64,000 nucleotides of DNA from Larkinella terrae (GTDB lineage Bacteria > Bacteroidota > Bacteroidia > Cytophagales > Spirosomataceae). The stretch spans positions 434,001 through 498,000 of the forward strand of contig NZ_WJXZ01000009.1 of NCBI RefSeq assembly GCF_009668025.1, in the 5' to 3' direction. Shown piece after piece: positions 62,069 through 64,000 of the stretch. The notes beneath the pieces are model-generated. The model ran no database searches and was not told the DNA's origin. It worked only from the letters and a program-made list of their open reading frames with translations. The stretch's first letter is position 1, and each line of letters starts with the position of its first letter. The position numbers and the translations under genes were made by a program.

Positions 62069-64000
62069 ATGACAGACAGCCGTAGAGAATTTCTGAAAAA
62101 AGCCGCCCTGCTAGCCGGTGGCACCAGCCTTTTCGAGGTTTTACCCGATTCGATTCAAAAAGCCCTCGCCATCGATCCCCAGCCGGGCAGCACCTTTCTG
62201 GATGCCAAGCACGTTGTCATTCTAATGCAGGAAAACCGCTCGTTCGACCATTGCTACGGTACGCTGCAGGGCGTTCGGGGGTTCAATGATCCGCGGGCGA
62301 TTACGCTGCCCAATAAAAATCCGGTCTGGCTCCAAACCAACGGCGCCGGGGAAACCTACGCCCCGTTTCGGCTGAATCTGAAAGATACCAAAGCCACCTG
62401 GATGAGTTCGCTGCCGCACTCGTGGACAAATCAGGTGGATGCCCGCAACAACGGAAAATACGATAAGTGGCTGGATTCCAAGCGCTCCGGCCACAAGGAA
62501 TACGCCAAAATGCCCCTGACGATGGGCTACTACAACCGCGAAGACATTCCGTTTTATTACGCCCTGGCCGACGCCTTTACGGTTTGCGACCAGAATTTCT
62601 GCTCGTCGCTAACGGGCACAACGCCCAACCGGCTTTACCTCTGGACCGGCACGATTCGCGAAAAACCGGAACGGGAATCCAAAGCCAATGTGCGCAACGA
62701 AGACGTCGATTACGGCGACGCGGCCCGCTGGACGACCTTCCCCGAACGGCTGGAAGACAACGGAATTTCCTGGAAAATTTACCAGAACGAACTGAGTTTG
62801 CCGGTCGGTTTTGAAGGCGAACAGGAAGGCTGGCTGGCCAATTTTACCGACAACCCGATTGAATGGTTCGAGCAATACAACGTCGGTTATTCGGCGGCTT
62901 ATCAAAAATACCTAGAAAAACGGGTTGCTGAATTACCAACTGAAATTCAAGCCCTTACCGCTAAAATCAAATCTCTTCCCGAAGCTGACAGCGAAACCGA
63001 CAAACTGAAAAAAGAACTGACCCGGAAGGAAGAAGAGTTAAAAACCGGTCTGCTGCACCGCGAAACCTTCAGCCGGGAAAACTACGAAAAGCTTTCGCAG
63101 CGGTTGAAAAACCTGCACAACAAAGCGTTTACCACCAACAAAAACGACCCCGATTACCATTCACTGACGTCGCTGAAATACCACGATGGCAGCACGGAGC
63201 GCGAGGTGGAAATCCCGAAAGGTGACGTACTGCACCAGTTCCGGGCCGACGTCAAAAACCGTACCCTGCCGACGGTTTCTTGGGTCGTCGCACCCGAAAA
63301 CTTCTCCGACCACCCGGGCGCGGCCTGGTATGGTGCTTGGTACATTTCCGAAATGCTCGACATTCTGACGCAGAACCCGGACGTCTGGAAGAAGACGGTT
63401 TTTATTCTTTGCTACGACGAAAACGACGGGTATTTTGACCACGTTCCGCCTTTCGTTGCCCCCCACCCCGACCAGCCCGAGACCGGCACCACGTCCAAAG
63501 GCATCGACACGGGAATCGAACACGTATTTATGGAACAGGAGCTGAAACGCAAGGGCATCAACGCCAAACGCGAAGCGCGGGCCAGTTCCATCGGGCTCGG
63601 TTACCGCGTTCCGCTCGTGATCGCGTCGCCCTGGAGCCGGGGCGGCATGGTTTCGTCGGAGGTGTTCGATCATACGTCGATTCTCCAGTTTCTGGAAGTT
63701 TTCCTCAACAAGAAAACCGGTAAAAAGATCGAGGAATCCAACATCAGCGCCTGGCGGAGAACGGTTTGCGGGGATTTGACATCTGTATTCCGGCCCTACA
63801 AAGGCGAGAAAATTCCATTGCCTACGTTCGTGGCTAAAAACGAATTTGTCGAAAGCATCCACAAAGCCCAGTTCAAGCAATTACCGGCTGGTTTTAAAGA
63901 ACTTACGAAGGAAGAAATTTCGCAAATCCGACAGTCGCCGATGGCGTCGCCACTCGTTCCGAATCAGGAAAAAGGCGTTCGGGCGGCTTGTGCCTTGCCG
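62069..64000 (+). CDS. Phosphocholine-type phospholipase C, C-terminally cut by window
   Basis: 644 codons are visible and the frame runs off the right edge without a stop. The start at 62069 gives a twin-arginine leader (SRREFLKKAALLAGG), so the enzyme should be exported folded. The phosphoesterase/PlcN family motif is KHVVILMQENRSFDHCYG (about 47-64), followed by FCSSLTGTTPNRLYLWTGT and, later, ILCYDENDGYFDHVPPF (metal-binding Asp/Glu/His) and SPWSRGGMVSSEVFDHTS. A charged helical insert lies at about 287-350 (AELPTEIQALTAKIKSLPEA). The protein hydrolyses phosphatidylcholine or sphingomyelin head groups outside the cell. It is divergent from the hybrid sensor gene. Confidence 0.95.
   Translation, partial: MTDSRREFLKKAALLAGGTSLFEVLPDSIQKALAIDPQPGSTFLDAKHVVILMQENRSFDHCYGTLQGVRGFNDPRAITLPNKNPVWLQTNGAGETYAPFRLNLKDTKATWMSSLPHSWTNQVDARNNGKYDKWLDSKRSGHKEYAKMPLTMGYYNREDIPFYYALADAFTVCDQNFCSSLTGTTPNRLYLWTGTIREKPERESKANVRNEDVDYGDAARWTTFPERLEDNGISWKIYQNELSLPVGFEGEQEGWLANFTDNPIEWFEQYNVGYSAAYQKYLEKRVAELPTEIQALTAKIKSLPEADSETDKLKKELTRKEEELKTGLLHRETFSRENYEKLSQRLKNLHNKAFTTNKNDPDYHSLTSLKYHDGSTEREVEIPKGDVLHQFRADVKNRTLPTVSWVVAPENFSDHPGAAWYGAWYISEMLDILTQNPDVWKKTVFILCYDENDGYFDHVPPFVAPHPDQPETGTTSKGIDTGIEHVFMEQELKRKGINAKREARASSIGLGYRVPLVIASPWSRGGMVSSEVFDHTSILQFLEVFLNKKTGKKIEESNISAWRRTVCGDLTSVFRPYKGEKIPLPTFVAKNEFVESIHKAQFKQLPAGFKELTKEEISQIRQSPMASPLVPNQEKGVRAACALP

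Noticed and set aside
1-64000. tRNA, rRNA, CRISPR arrays, transposases and prophage genes
   Set aside because: I looked for cloverleaf ends, repeat-spacer patterns and integrase/transposase motifs and found none; the palindromic repeats do not carry genes.

Overview
The window looks like a chromosomal segment of a Bacteroidota species, most likely order Cytophagales (Spirosoma/Larkinella-like). The evidence is SusC/SusD pairs, two ECF sigma/FecR signalling modules, a one-protein hybrid two-component system, LytS/LytR pairs, many lipoproteins, absence of obvious Shine-Dalgarno sequences, and -7 boxes of the Bacteroidetes type TAnnTTTG. The lineage is inferred from gene content only. I saw no rRNA, tRNA, CRISPR array, transposase or phage gene. 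The largest gene at the right edge (62069 onward) and a receptor at the left edge are both cut by the window.

Layout. 1-2162 (minus): ECF sigma factor, FecR anti-sigma protein and the first 70 codons of a TonB-dependent receptor. 2163-13087: small housekeeping or accessory genes (DHFR-like reductase, alpha/beta hydrolase, two serine beta-lactamase-family hydrolases, VOC protein, DUF2461, DJ-1/PfpI) with several hypotheticals, a decayed fragment and an orphan terminator. 13088-22842 (minus): a second, complete sigma-FecR-SusC-SusD unit followed by a Gfo/Idh/MocA dehydrogenase and an FAD oxidoreductase, both with Tat-like leaders; this reads as one nutrient-uptake and processing operon, probably for a sugar or sugar derivative. 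23085-29507: secreted NTF2-like protein, two coupled membrane proteins, a LytS/LytR pair, small envelope proteins and a vapBC-like toxin-antitoxin pair. 29572-34001: a plus-strand run of a Gfo/Idh dehydrogenase, a secreted thioredoxin-like protein, a frameshifted secreted protein and a secreted propeller-like protein. 34123-36414: two surface lipoproteins.

36671-42655 is the standout: a single 1994-residue nonribosomal peptide synthetase with order formyltransferase, half condensation domain, adenylation, carrier, condensation, carrier, thioesterase. It has two carrier domains but only one adenylation domain, and an N-terminal formylating domain like that of gramicidin synthetase LgrA. No transporter, phosphopantetheinyl transferase or MbtH gene lies nearby.

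42905-56905: Spy-like protein, second LytS/LytR pair, EEP-family hydrolase, endonuclease III-like glycosylase, a TonB-dependent receptor, a second PIN toxin-antitoxin pair, a CoA-transferase, a pseudouridine synthase joined to a GH5 glycosidase, a DUF3140/DUF2945 pair, a pentad-repeat protein and small envelope proteins. 57716-61801 (minus) is a 1361-residue hybrid two-component sensor, divergent from a Tat-exported phosphocholine-type phospholipase C that runs off the right end. Palindromic C/G-rich repeats of one family occur at three intergenic sites.
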